Shown piece by piece: positions 46,331 through 56,279 of a stretch of DNA of 64,000 nt. The stretch's first letter is position 1; each line of letters opens with the position of its first letter. The translations under genes were made by a program, and so were the position numbers. Location of the stretch: contig OW051473.1 of NCBI GenBank assembly GCA_932521025.1, forward strand, positions 9,858,001 to 9,922,000. The letters are read 5' to 3'. This DNA comes from Oscheius onirici. Its lineage: Eukaryota; Nematoda; Chromadorea; Rhabditida; Rhabditidae. Under the pieces are notes generated by a model. The model was not told where the DNA came from and did not search any database. It saw nothing but the letters and a program-made list of their open reading frames with translations.

Positions 46331-48827
46331 GCTCTGGAATTAGTCCATTACGCCGTAAAATGGGGGATGGAACAGAAAGGGTTCGAAAAGAACACTGGAA
46401 TTAAAAAAGACACACTTCATATTCACGCGCTTAGTTAATCGAAAGTGATTATTTCTGGAAATGAGTGCTGCAAAAGTTGGCATAAGTGGATAATGAGGAA
46501 AACTTGTAGACAGAACAAATTGGGATAAGAAAGAGCGATAGAAAAACCGAGAGACAGAAATACAGAGACAGAGAACCACAGAACCACAGAACCAGAGAAC
46601 CAGTGAGACAGAGAGGCGGAGAGACAGAAAGACAAAGAATCTAAGAGGCAGACAGAGACAGTGAGACTGAACAAATTAAGGGGATGAAAAAGGCACAGAG
46701 AGAGAGAGAGAGAGGAGATTGGGGTGCACCTGGAGAGGACTCGCTGGCAAATGAGATGTGCGACGGGCGACTGGACGCAATCAGATGAAGACTCTCTTTT
46801 CTGTTTTGAGGCCACGTTTCCTTCAAGGAACACGGTTGATTCCATATAGGCAAAGAAGACTCATACGGCACATATGAGAGCCTTGTTGTGCCCCCGGGGG
46901 GCTCCTCCCCTTGACCCTGTTATAGTGCATCCTATCGGAGGAGATCTAACTAGAGCCTCTCACCGACAAACCACCTCCAAAATATATATAGAGAAAACAA
47001 GGAATTTTCAAGCAAATCCTATATTTGCTAAGGGAGGACGAAGAGACCAAAGAAACGACTCTTAATTCCCGGGGATTTGACCTAAAGAACAAACGGCCGA
47101 AAATTTCATTACGAACTCATCTAGCCAATGAAAAAGACCGCGGTCCAGGAGAACGTCTTCCTGTTCCAGGAAAGAGAGTGACCAAAAATGGACCGGAAAT
47201 TTTGTTCTCTCGCGCGCTTAGCTGTTTTGATGTGGACAAACAACCTTTTGTTTAAATTTTTTGAAGAGTTCCAGACTAGACTCTGGTGTAGACAAAATGC
47301 ACGCTGGACTATAGTTTTCCGCACCTGTCCTTCATCAAATTATATCTGTGTGCGAGAAAGGAAAAAGTCGGGGCAGGTGTGATTAATGAAGAAACGTGAA
47401 AATATGAAACTTTACGGATCTTTTGCAAAAAACGTCAAAGTTCATTGAATTTGGAACAAAACAAGCGAAAATAATGCTTTTTTTTCGGCCTGACATTTTT
47501 GAATAATTGTGAGCCCTCGAGGCACATGCCCTCCCACAATCCTATGGCGACTAATGAACAAGGTATAAACTTCAATATAGTCGTAATTGCAAAAGTTCGC
47601 TGGAAATCATTGGAAAACTTTTTTTCTACGCGCTATAAGCCTTAGAGGGATCAAGAATGACTCGCTGCTAGTAGTTCTGCACCCGGCAAGTTCCGGAGAC
47701 ACATTCTAACAATCACCTTTTATAGCTTGCGGGAGACACAGTGTGCTCTTTGATACCAGTAGGCCTAAGGCGTTGTTTTGGTGGGGCAATAGTTGTTAGC
47801 ATGTAAAGGCGAGACAAATCACAGGAAAGTAATTCAAGAACGGAGTTAGTCTCCGTGACAAATAAATCACAAGATGGACCAAGTCGAGAGAGTGGAGCTA
47901 TCAACGCCGTTCAATTTCCGTGAGGGAGCATGTAGGGGCTGAGTTGAGAGGTCATTTGGGAGGAGGACTCTTCCCCTCCTACTTTCGGGAGGACAAAAAC
48001 AGTAAGAACTCGCGGACGGCAAAAGATAATGTGCTCCAGACGAAGTGACGGATCGCGTTACAAATGGGTCCCTCAGCGGGCTCTGCTGCGACACGAAACT
48101 TTTAGAGGTGTTTATCCCCGCGCCTTTTTCGAAAATGGCTGTGCTCTAGTCTATTGAAGAGTTACTGACAACATACTGGATGCATCGAAAAGTGAAATGT
48201 GCCGTTTTCGGTGGCTGTTGTTGGAAAGAATGTGACTTTACTATAAATACAGAAAAGATACAGTCAGGACAGTTAGACAACGATGTTGGACAGTCGCAGT
48301 GTTGTGGTCACATACGCAGTCTAAACGCCAGTCCAAGTTACAAGTTTTGATAGACTGAAAATAACTGAATTTAAGAAAACGGGAGCTGACTAGGTACTGA
48401 ACAGTTGATTGGTACCAAAAGTCACGAAAACGTCAACACCCATCCGTCTATTTCTGTTCCAATCAGTTGGTAAGTTCAAAAAATGGTCAGTACAGTCTTT
48501 GATTTTCCGGTTTGATTGAAAACAGAGCAAATGGCTCCAAGAGAAGGATTACATTGAAATGAGAACAAACAACTAAAGAACTCTATAATTCTACGCATTT
48601 GCTGGCTCTGTAATGGGTTTTAGGATAAAACAACCAATAAATAAGCTCTTAGGCTTTGTTTTGGTATTAAAAGAAGCTAATGCACTTTCCCCATAAGGAA
48701 GTTTCTCGGATTTGCTTTGCAAACTGTGTCATAGCGTCGGCAATCCATGCTTTCTTTCTCCCCACTTTCTCGACCGGTCCATACAGGTGGGTCAAAACCA
48801 GAAATTGTTTTTAAACACCTTTGAAGT
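46331..48827. other. Gene-free stretch, 2.5 kb
   Basis: Holds a GACAGAG-type array at about 46,540-46,710, with AGAACCACAGAACCACAGAA inside it. A single dispersed-repeat copy lies at about 48,258 (CAGGACAGTTAGACAACG). No supported exon; open frames at 46.4-48.1 kb on either strand lack splice signals. Confidence 0.4.
46540..46712 (+). repeat. Degenerate GACAGAG array
   Basis: Loose 8-10-base purine units (GAGACAGA, GAACCACA, GAGGCAGA), ending in a pure AG dinucleotide run at about 46,700-46,713. Confidence 0.7.
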
Positions 48828-50179
48828 TATGAAACAGCTGTTCGTCTTGAATCTCTTGACACTCTCAGCTGTGGCCTTTGAATGCTTTACATGTAATGAC
48901 GGACCACACGACGACGACACTAAACCTTGTCAAGAAATGGTAAACATGCGCCGATTAAATTTTGCTCAATTACGCTTCCAGATTGTTTTCTTGAGAATTA
49001 GTCATGAAGTGAGACGTTTCAGAAATCAGTCTGTCAGCCGGAGGTCACATCGTGTTCAATGCTGGTGTATAGGACGAGCGAGAAGTTGCACTTGAGGAAA
49101 TTCTGTTCATCCAGACACAGTCCGGTACATCAGTATCTACAGCACTTTCCTGGAGCCTCAATGTGTCAAAACGTTCGTTTTTTTTCAGCCATTTTGACAA
49201 TTCTGAGGATTTCATGGTTTGTTAACATGGTTAGTAGCCTGGTAACAGCCTAAGTATAGGTCATTCAAAGCAAAACTTGACAGCAGACCATCAGTATGAC
49301 TTCCAAGATAGAACCAAATTTCGTAGCTGCGTATCATTAAAAAAGCAAAAAGATGCAAGCTGCATCCTGCCCAGCTCTGACTACCAATTACTATAGTTAA
49401 TGCTCTGTCAATCTTCACTACAGTTTTCTTGTTTCTGTTTTTTTTGTTTAAGTTTCTGAGTCTCGTCTATCTAATCCTACGGTGATAAGAAAACTTTTGG
49501 GAGATAGCTTACACTACAGACTGCGGTCCAAACATTACCATTCTTTTAGGCACAGCTGCGCAGGAATGACAGTTTGAAGGTTTGGGAGAAGTCCCACCAG
49601 TATCAGCAGCTAAGTATTCTGTTTGGGTTCTTGGGTACATTTGGCTGAGTATCTAATGTTGAATTGAACCAAATTGTGTCAGAACAGCAGTCAGACCTGT
49701 TCAATGTGGTTAGCTAGACCCAAAAGAACCTGTCTCTGCTCACCTGGGTAGCTCAGATCTGCCTAAAGAAGGTTCAGTATTGTTACTTACGTCATTTTAA
49801 AAGTAATACAATAAAGTGGGAGAGAAAAGGCAGTAGGGCCTAAGCCATGTAAAACAACCACTAGCTATTATCAGAGGCTGAAACTGCATACCTTTTGTTA
49901 AAATCACATCTCTTTTAGAATCCCAATGTTCACAACGAGACAATAAGAGCGTCTTCAAATTCAACATCTCTCCTCTGTGTCTGCTCCAGTTCTCTGTGCA
50001 ACCATGGAAGCCCCAGAAAGGTTAGTTCAACTGTTTTGAAAAATCTTTTCCAGATTATTGAGAGTACACTGATGCAAAATCTTCCAAAACGACGACGTGC
50101 CCATTTGGAAGAACCCCAACCTCCTTCAGGGCAGCCAACAAGTGACATTTTGCTCCAAATGACCAATGCCGGGTTTTAA
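48828..50179 (+). CDS. Secreted Ly6-type cysteine-rich protein
   Basis: Exon 1 encodes the signal peptide MKQLFVLNLLTLSAVAF then ECFTCNDGPHDDDTKPCQEM, a typical first Ly6 loop. After an 85-base intron, exon 2 (about 49022-49168) reads KSVCQPEVTSCSMLVYRTSE, KFCSSRHS and GASMCQN. The next exon after TTTTAG at about 49918 begins NPNVHNETIRASSNSTSLLC and continues VCSSSLCNHGSPRK, the CxC...LCN end expected of the module. The last exon reads IIESTLMQNLPKRRRAHLEE and ends at 50179. All joins are in phase. The cysteine spacing is Ly6/three-finger-like. No clear GPI or membrane tail follows the LCN motif; a basic then disordered tail ends the protein. If the intron after CQN is not spliced, a hydrophobic end would result instead. 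AATAAA overlaps the stop region. Confidence 0.65.
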
Positions 50180-50399
50180 TAAAAGTTTATCAAAGAATGG
50201 GAATATGGGGCTGGAATCGTAACAATGTTGGTGTGCTGGATAGTTTCTTAATCTTCTTTGAGCATGAAAGAATGGAAGATCTTAAAAATTGTGAAAACTG
50301 ACTTTTGATCCAACGAGCAGAAGCTAATCTAGGCTTGTCAGCAATAAAACTGCTACTTCCTCGATGTTTTAAAAGTTTCCGGACCTGAAAATGTGATTT

Positions 50400-52541
50400 C
50401 TATTTTTGCTTAAATCTTGCCTTGGTAGAAACCTCTTTCAGAACAACCCGTTTTCTCTTCGTCCCGCTGTCAACCAACTGCATTTCCAGGACTTTTTTGG
50501 GCTTGTTAGCAAGCTCATTTTCTATGACAAAAGCCCTATCCTCATTGTTTTTCAAAGCCGTTTCTTTAAAGAAATCTGCTGGGAAGAACTTCAAAGACCT
50601 TGTTTTCATGGTATTCCCTGAAAAGACAGTTTAGGCATGAATGGTATAGACTGACCTGGAATTGGTACATAAACAAATGAAGACTGTTCAGTCTGGATTT
50701 TTGTTGCAGTTTCGGGAGTTGCTGAAGTCACAAAACTAGTAGTTTCAACCGGTTCTTTTTCGATTTCTTGGTGCTTCGAAGGTACCTTGTCATTTCCTTT
50801 CATATTTCTGAAAGTATTGGGGTAGTTCTGGTAGTTTGTTTAGCAAGAGAGTGGCGAATGAGGCGAATGAGAGTACGGCAACTGCACTATTCAAGACTGC
50901 TTCGATTTGGGAGAAATTGGAGAATTAGCTGCGTATCTTTACAGTTTTATGAGCTGAGTATTCAATGTATTGCTTGTTCGATCGTACTCGACACAGAGGC
51001 TAAAACCATAAAAGAACTGGGAACCGAACCCGGGACCTGAGACATTAGAACTGGGTTACTCTACTAGTGGCCCGTCTTATCCAACTTCTTACTAACCCTG
51101 CTCCGTCTGCTACTACTGGGTCCCGAAGATAAAACGGTCTTGCTCTCCTCTTTCTGGACAAACTATAAAAATCTTACATGTACTTATACGTTGGAGCAGC
51201 TCTGGCTTTTGAGTCACTTCCAGTCTCTTGTTCATGTCCTTCTGTCGAGTTTTCAGTGGCTGTAGAAGTTTCTTTTTTCGTAGAAGGCAAGGGTTCCAGT
51301 TCACCCATATTTTGTTCTTGAGGCTCATTCTCTTCCTCACTAGTTGGCAGTATTACGAGTTCTTCTTCTTGGCCGTCGTCCCTATTAGGGTAGGCTTTCT
51401 GTTCACTAGCCTTTTCCAAGAATACGTAACATTCACAGATCTGGATCTATTTTGTGAAAAAGCACAACCTGACTTACATTCTCTCCATTTCTACCCGGAG
51501 GTCCTACTATACCAGGCTTTCCACTTCTTCCATGGCGACCAGGGAAACCAGGCAGGCCGGGCCTTCCACGACTGATTGACATACGTCCCTACAAAAAATG
51601 CTTACTGTATACCAAAGTCTACCTCAGTTCCGTTCCGTCCCTTCTCTCCAGCCGGTCCTCTAGATCCCGGCGGACCTCTTGATCCTTTCAGTCCAATTTG
51701 TGGAATGAGTCTCTCAGCTGGCAGTCCTTCCTGTCCCATTGGACCAGGGTATCCTGGCTCTCCTTCAGATCCAGGCAATCCTCTACATCCAGGTGATCCT
51801 CTTTCACCGTCTTTTCCATCAATACCAGCACTACCATCGAGACCAGTTGGCCCAGTAGATCCTGCCACCCCTCTCTTTCCAGCCAATCCACGGGGTCCAG
51901 ATGAACAAAGTACGCAGTGTTTTATATGGGTTGCTTCGATATCGTAGCCGTCTTCGCCTAAAACTACAAAATTTCGGCCGAAATAATTCATACCAGGTTG
52001 TCCTGGCATCCCTTTCCAACCAGGAAAGCCTTTTTGACCTCTTCTCCCTTTTGGTCCGCGAGATCCTGCTGGACAATTGTTGGTCAACGAACATTCTGAA
52101 GCCATTAGGGACAATTTAAAGAAACCTCCTTACGACACTTGGCTGGCTGTGAGTCTCTTATTATGCCGTTGGAGTTTACTTCAATGATTTCCGGGAAACC
52201 TCTTGTTCTCAGGCGTCGAAGCAGTCGTTTTCTTGAGATTCCCATAAACGTTTTGGATGACGAATCACCATCCAGAACATCTCGGTTCGATCGTAAAATA
52301 TTAGTCGAGGATATCAGTTCTTTCGCACTGTCGCGAATTGCCTAAAACGCAAGCTGATGGTGCTGTCTCATTGTCTTGGCTGTGGCAGTTTTTCTGTCCA
52401 ACTTACCCTAGTATTGTCAAGCTCCTTATCCATTTCCTGCCATGTATGTGAGATCTCATTGCAGACTAGAGACGTTAGAATGATATTTATAAAAACAGCT
52501 GCAAGTCCTAAAACTGTTGCGACAAGCGTAGAGGTAGGCAT
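50400..52541 (-). CDS. col: Cuticle collagen with long non-collagenous C-tail
   Basis: Structural protein of the nematode cuticle. ATG 52541 opens MPTSTLVATVLGLAAVFINI, the N-terminal membrane anchor. The next exon has SRKRLLRRLRTRG, a subtilisin/BLI-4-type cleavage region, and then a cysteine (QPAKC). The collagen exon (about 52100-51610) begins ECSLTNNCPAG followed by Gly-X-Y (GSRGPKGRRGQKGFPGWKGM). It is interrupted by NYFGRNFVVLGEDGYDIEAT with CVLC, then has two further Gly-X-Y blocks. Another Gly-X-Y exon (GRPGLPGFPGRHGRSGKPGI) follows. Three more exons add an acidic stretch (QEEELVILPTSEEENEPQEQ), a Thr/Glu-rich stretch and a Lys-rich end, about 190 residues in all, stopping at 50400. 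Such a tail is unusual for this family. A tRNA-like repeat lies in one intron. Confidence 0.85.
51005..51085 (-). other. tRNA-like sequence in a collagen intron
   Basis: The minus strand reads GGGCCACTAGTAGAGTAACC... and, about 35 bases on, CCCGGGTTCGGTTCCCAG, a good B box and T-arm stem. The D-arm and acceptor stem are poor. It could be a tRNA-derived SINE head; a functional tRNA is unlikely. Confidence 0.4.
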
Positions 52542-52689
52542 GTGTGCATGTTATTTCAATAGGAGCGACCCAGTAGATGAAATCTTGTTGTGGCCTACTT
52601 TTAGCGTTAATTTATCGGCTTAGCATGACTTTTGAAGAAACGAAAACAAAGCTCAGTCAATGTGACACAGTCTTCCAAATCCAGATACA

Positions 52690-52790
52690 TGGTCTGTGAC
52701 CACAGTCTAACTGTCTTGACTGCGGCCACTTTTTATGTAGCCACAAGAAGCGGCTGTCTTCTAACTGTCCTATCTGCAGCCTCTTGTTAT
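52690..52790 (-). repeat. GACAGTTAGAC repeat copies beside the RTE fragment
   Basis: Two minus-strand copies (CAGTCTAACTGTCTTGACTG at about 52705, and CTAACTGTCCTATCTGCAGC at about 52763) with GCGGCC/GCAGCC linkers directly precede the truncated LINE. Confidence 0.7.
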
Positions 52791-53346
52791 GCGGTCAAAG
52801 CTCTCCATACCAATTGCCGATAACGCAGAGGTACAACGAAGGATTGGACTGGGATATTGGAACTTTAATGAAAATAGAAAGCTGCTATGCGACCGCACGA
52901 TCCCTCTGAGAAAGAGAAGATACCTCTTTGCAGCTGTTGTGACACCGACCGCTATTTTTGGAGCCGAAACATATGCGCTTCGGGAATCTGATCGGAACTC
53001 TCTGAAAGTCCCTCAATACAGGCTAGAAAAAAGAATGCTAGGCGTCTCGATGTTAGACCGCTGGACGAACCAACGGCTGAGACGCACATCCAAATTGAAC
53101 GACTGGAAGACGTTGGCGATTAATAAGAAACTCAGCTGGGCTGAAAAGATTTCAAACATGGACTCGAGCAGATGGGCAAAGAAAATTACCGATTCGTACT
53201 CGAGAGATGGGAAGAGAAGACCTGGAGGACAAAAGTGCAGGTGGTCGGACGAGATCGCAACTTTAGCTGGCACTACGTGGTGGAGAAGATCGAACTTGGA
53301 GTGGTCCACTCTCAGAAGCGCTCTAGTCAACAATAGACTTGATTAA
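52789..53346 (+). mobile_element. RTE-type LINE, 3' fragment
   Basis: A 186-codon frame covers the C-terminal part of an RTE-clade non-LTR retrotransposon protein: RRRYLFAAVVTPTAIFGAET-like (RKRRYLFAAVVTPTAIFGAE), EKRMLGVSMLDRWTNQRLRR, LSWAEKISNMDSSRWAKK and RRPGGQKCRWSDEIATLAG. This is the usual order RRMLG..DR..N, W.GH/AEKI..RW, RR.GR...RW.D. The endonuclease and reverse-transcriptase core are missing, consistent with the common 5' truncation. The frame is intact, suggesting a fairly recent insertion. It is followed by AATAAATAAAACA, a possible 3' tail. Confidence 0.85.
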
Positions 53347-54342
53347 GCGAAATAAATAAAACAAGGTTGGCAACGCCCTTCCAGGGCTAAAGTAGAAATT
53401 CATGGCTTCGCTCTGTAACGGAGCCCTAGCCGTGATTTTCCTTTCATTCATCCTTTATTACTCTCCTTCAGTCATTCTGCCTGACCCTCCAAAGAAACTA
53501 CCGAAATTGTATTGAAACCCCAAGCCTAATTTCAAAATGTAGGATCTGAACGGATCGCCCGGCCCGTTTCCAGCTTCAGTGAGTTTCAGTCCTACTGTCC
53601 CTTCCCTTCTTCCCTTGTCACTCTGTTCCAGTCACTCCCTGTCCTTCCCAAGATCAAAGGCCCTTCGCGCACTTGCTTTTCCTGTCGCGACTTGTTAAAA
53701 ACTAATTTGTGCACACAAAGCTCCCCTCCTTATCCTCAATTAGAGCTTCAGACAGACACACAAACACACAGAGACCTGGCAATTTAAAATAGATAAATAA
53801 ATAAATCTTGTTATGCGGCCAAAACAAAACAACAGTCGAGTTGTCTATCAGTCTAGTTTGTGGCTGCCTGTTCTGTAGTGGTTACCACAACAGGCTATCT
53901 AACTGTCTTCACTGCGGCCACTAACCAAAACAATGCTATGCTGTCTAACTGTCTTGTCTGTTCACTAAGAATAAACTTTAAGAATCACGATTCTTCGTCT
54001 TCTAACCAGGGAACATTGGGTTAAGGGCATCTGTCACTAAGGACCTCATTTAAATCACTTTAAAGCCGGTCCATATTGGAAATGGGGATTACCACATCAT
54101 TTTTCTGCATATATCCATTCAAAAAGCAATATTTCTTTATGCTTTTCATTGTCAAAAAATGGTTTTTCTGACTTGCTGTATTACAAGTAGTATCACAGTA
54201 GTACGCGCACATCCGCGCCCCACTGCCAATGAGCCAGGTCAGCGTCACCTCATATACCTTTAACTATACTTTGCATATTTTCAACTTTTTCGCTTTCATT
54301 TACTTTCAACATTTTGATAAATTTCTTTCAGATTGCCTAAAA
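53347..54342. other. Repeat-rich intergenic stretch
   Basis: Contains the minus-strand partner (53,530-53,800) of the repeat at 11.35 kb, two or more GACAGTTAGAC copies (about 53,890-53,965), and otherwise nothing coding. Confidence 0.5.
53530..53800 (-). repeat. Larger dispersed repeat, minus-strand copy
   Basis: The reverse complement matches 11,346-11,570 in block order: ATCTATTTTAAATTGCCAGG, TCTCTGTGTGT, TCTGTCTGAAGCTCTAATTG, GTGTGCACAAA, CAAGTGCGCG and CTTTGATCTT. It continues into GGACAGGGAGTGACTGGAAC, a short purine-rich run in the position where the other copy is followed by the minisatellite. Confidence 0.6.
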
Positions 54343-56041
54343 ATGTCTGGGCGACGAGAATCCAACGAGCCCGGTTTCTTCAGCTATGTAAGATTCATGT
54401 ACAGGTCAGAAAAATACCAAATTTCAGGTTGGAAAAGCACTGACTCCGTCCGCTGGCTGGCCAGACAAGGATAATCTTCTGGATGTTGTTTATTGGGGAA
54501 AGCAGGTAATTTTCATACTATAGGCCCTTTTAAATTTGTTATTTTTTCCAGTTCCTTGCCTTCGGAATCGGCTTGTTGTTCGGAATTCTCAACATGAGAG
54601 GAATCCTCGCCATCGTCGCCTACGTAGCCATCTCAACAGGCGTCTCACAACACTTCGTCACTAAATATCAGAAGGTGAGCCAGTTATATTATTTTTTTAT
54701 TTTGTGGAAAAAAAAGACATAACAGTGCCTGACATGAACACGTTGCATGGTCATCTCGTCTTTTTCCGAGAGTTGCAGTCCTACTACCGTTTATGGAAAG
54801 GTGTACAGCCGGTGCGATATTTAGAGCCTGTGTATTTTGATTTACGTGATTTTTTATTTTTTCGAAATTTCTTTCGAAACTGGAAAATTAGTTCGCGCGT
54901 GTATTTTTTGCGTAACTGAGAATACGCAGACTGAAAGTTTAGCAACGGCTATGACACACCTTTATGGATCTGCTCGAACAAGAGTACGGACAACAACATC
55001 CGTGCTGTACCTTCTCACAATCAGTGAGATTGATCAGATACTAGTCGCAAGTCAAAGGAAACGAGTGAATTTGAATTTAAATTTCAAGACAGTGGGACTC
55101 AGAAGAAGACGAGCAGTACTTCAACTGGTCGAAGAAGTTCGAAAAAAGACTCCTGTTCAGGCAAAAGAAGACTTACAGAAAGTTCTTTAATAGGTAGACG
55201 ACAAGAATGAGGAGCCGAAAAAGATTGTGGACGAGAAGCCAAAAGAGGAAATGAAGGAAACCACTCCAGTTTAGCCGGTCGAAGAACCAAAGCAGTTGGC
55301 TCAAATGAAGTGCAAAAGAACCCCGTTGTTCTCGTTGCTGGCTCGATCGAGAAGAAGCAGGAAGCGAAGAAGGTCCAGACCGATTTTCTCCGCACTGCCA
55401 AGGAATAGCCAGTTGATCCAGCCAACACAAAACAGGATGTCGTTATATCTTTCTAACTCCCTTAGCCCACTGCCCCTCTACATGTCACGACTGCTTCTTC
55501 TTCGTGGCTGTATGGAGTTGCAGCACAGATATTGTTCTCAAAATATACTTGTTCGAGCAGATGAAACAGAAACCTACGAAAAAGTGGGAAGACTATATGT
55601 GACGCTCGGTAACGGGTGTTAGGAGCACGCGTGACGATCAAAAATTACACATATAGTGAACCACAGAGTGGCCACCGTATAGGTGCCGGGATGCCTGGCG
55701 AGGCGATCTGTAATCAGACAGAAGCTGTGGCGAGGTGAAGAGATCTTTTCCAGCTCTTTAGTATTTAAAAAGATCGTCTCGCCCCAACTTTTGACCGCCC
55801 AAAATCGAACCCCACCTCGCCTGATCGCCTCAATGGCACATATATAGTAGCCACAGACTAGACAGTTAGACTTCGTTGTAGTCTCACACAGACATTGCCA
55901 CCAGGAAAGAATTCACGTTTTCAGGTCGAGGAAGAGGAAGTCGGCGGCTTCTGGGAGCTGGCCAAGGAAGGTTTCGGAGCTGCCTTTGCCACCTACATGG
56001 TTTCTTGGATCACCGTCTACTCTGCCCTCCACGCCGAGTAA
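54343..56041 (+). CDS. RAB5IF: RAB5IF/OPTI-type ER membrane protein
   Basis: Small ER membrane protein of the RAB5-interacting family (C20orf24/OPTI), a subunit of the GEL complex that assists multipass membrane-protein insertion. Exon 1 (MSGRRESNEPGFFSY) splices at GTAAGA over 46 bases to VGKALTPSAGWPDKDNLLDV and VYWGKQ. The third exon carries the first hydrophobic pair (FLAFGIGLLFGILNMRGILA, VAYVAISTGVS). A 1.25-kb intron precedes the last exon, VEEEEVGGFWELAKEGFGAA then FATYMVSWITVYSALHAE, stop at 56041. The E-x-G-x-WEL-xKEGF signature and final membrane segment match the family closely. Joins are in phase and the protein of about 120 residues looks complete. The long intron holds a decayed Lys/Glu-rich coding trace and one GACAGTTAGAC copy. 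Confidence 0.85.
55125..55445 (+). pseudogene. Decayed Lys/Glu-rich coding trace in RAB5IF intron
   Basis: A protein-like trace, VEEVRKKTPVQAKEDLQKVL, two stops, VDDKNEEPKKIVDEKPKEEM, KETTPV, a stop, PVEEPKQLAQM, then one base out of frame NPVVLVAGSIEKKQEAKKVQ and TDFLRTAKE, a stop, PVDPANTKQD. Four in-frame stops and one frame change make it a pseudogene. Low complexity prevents a family assignment. Confidence 0.5.
55850..55885 (+). repeat. Single GACAGTTAGAC repeat
   Basis: CACAGACTAGACAGTTAGAC followed by TTCGTTGTAG matches the dispersed core plus its CGTTGT linker, inside the RAB5IF intron. Confidence 0.7.
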
Positions 56042-56279
56042 CCCCCTCTTATTGTTACTTGCCTTAACCGTGATACAAAAAGCCATATGGGTACCCCACT
56101 TCAATAATCCTAGGCTCAGTTGTTACTATATTTATACCAACGAATAATCATCTGGTCAGATCTTTCATTCACCTCTTAAATATTTCTTGTTGTGATCGAA
56201 TAAATTGTTGTGTTCCAATAACTTTTCATTCGAGAAAGTCTGGTGTACCATTTTTATTTTCAAAACTCTTAAAACAGGT

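Noticed and set aside
51576-51947. Plus-strand Pro/Ser-rich 123-codon frame
   Set aside because: It is the antisense of the Gly-X-Y collagen exon; glycine and proline codons read as Pro/Ser on the other strand.
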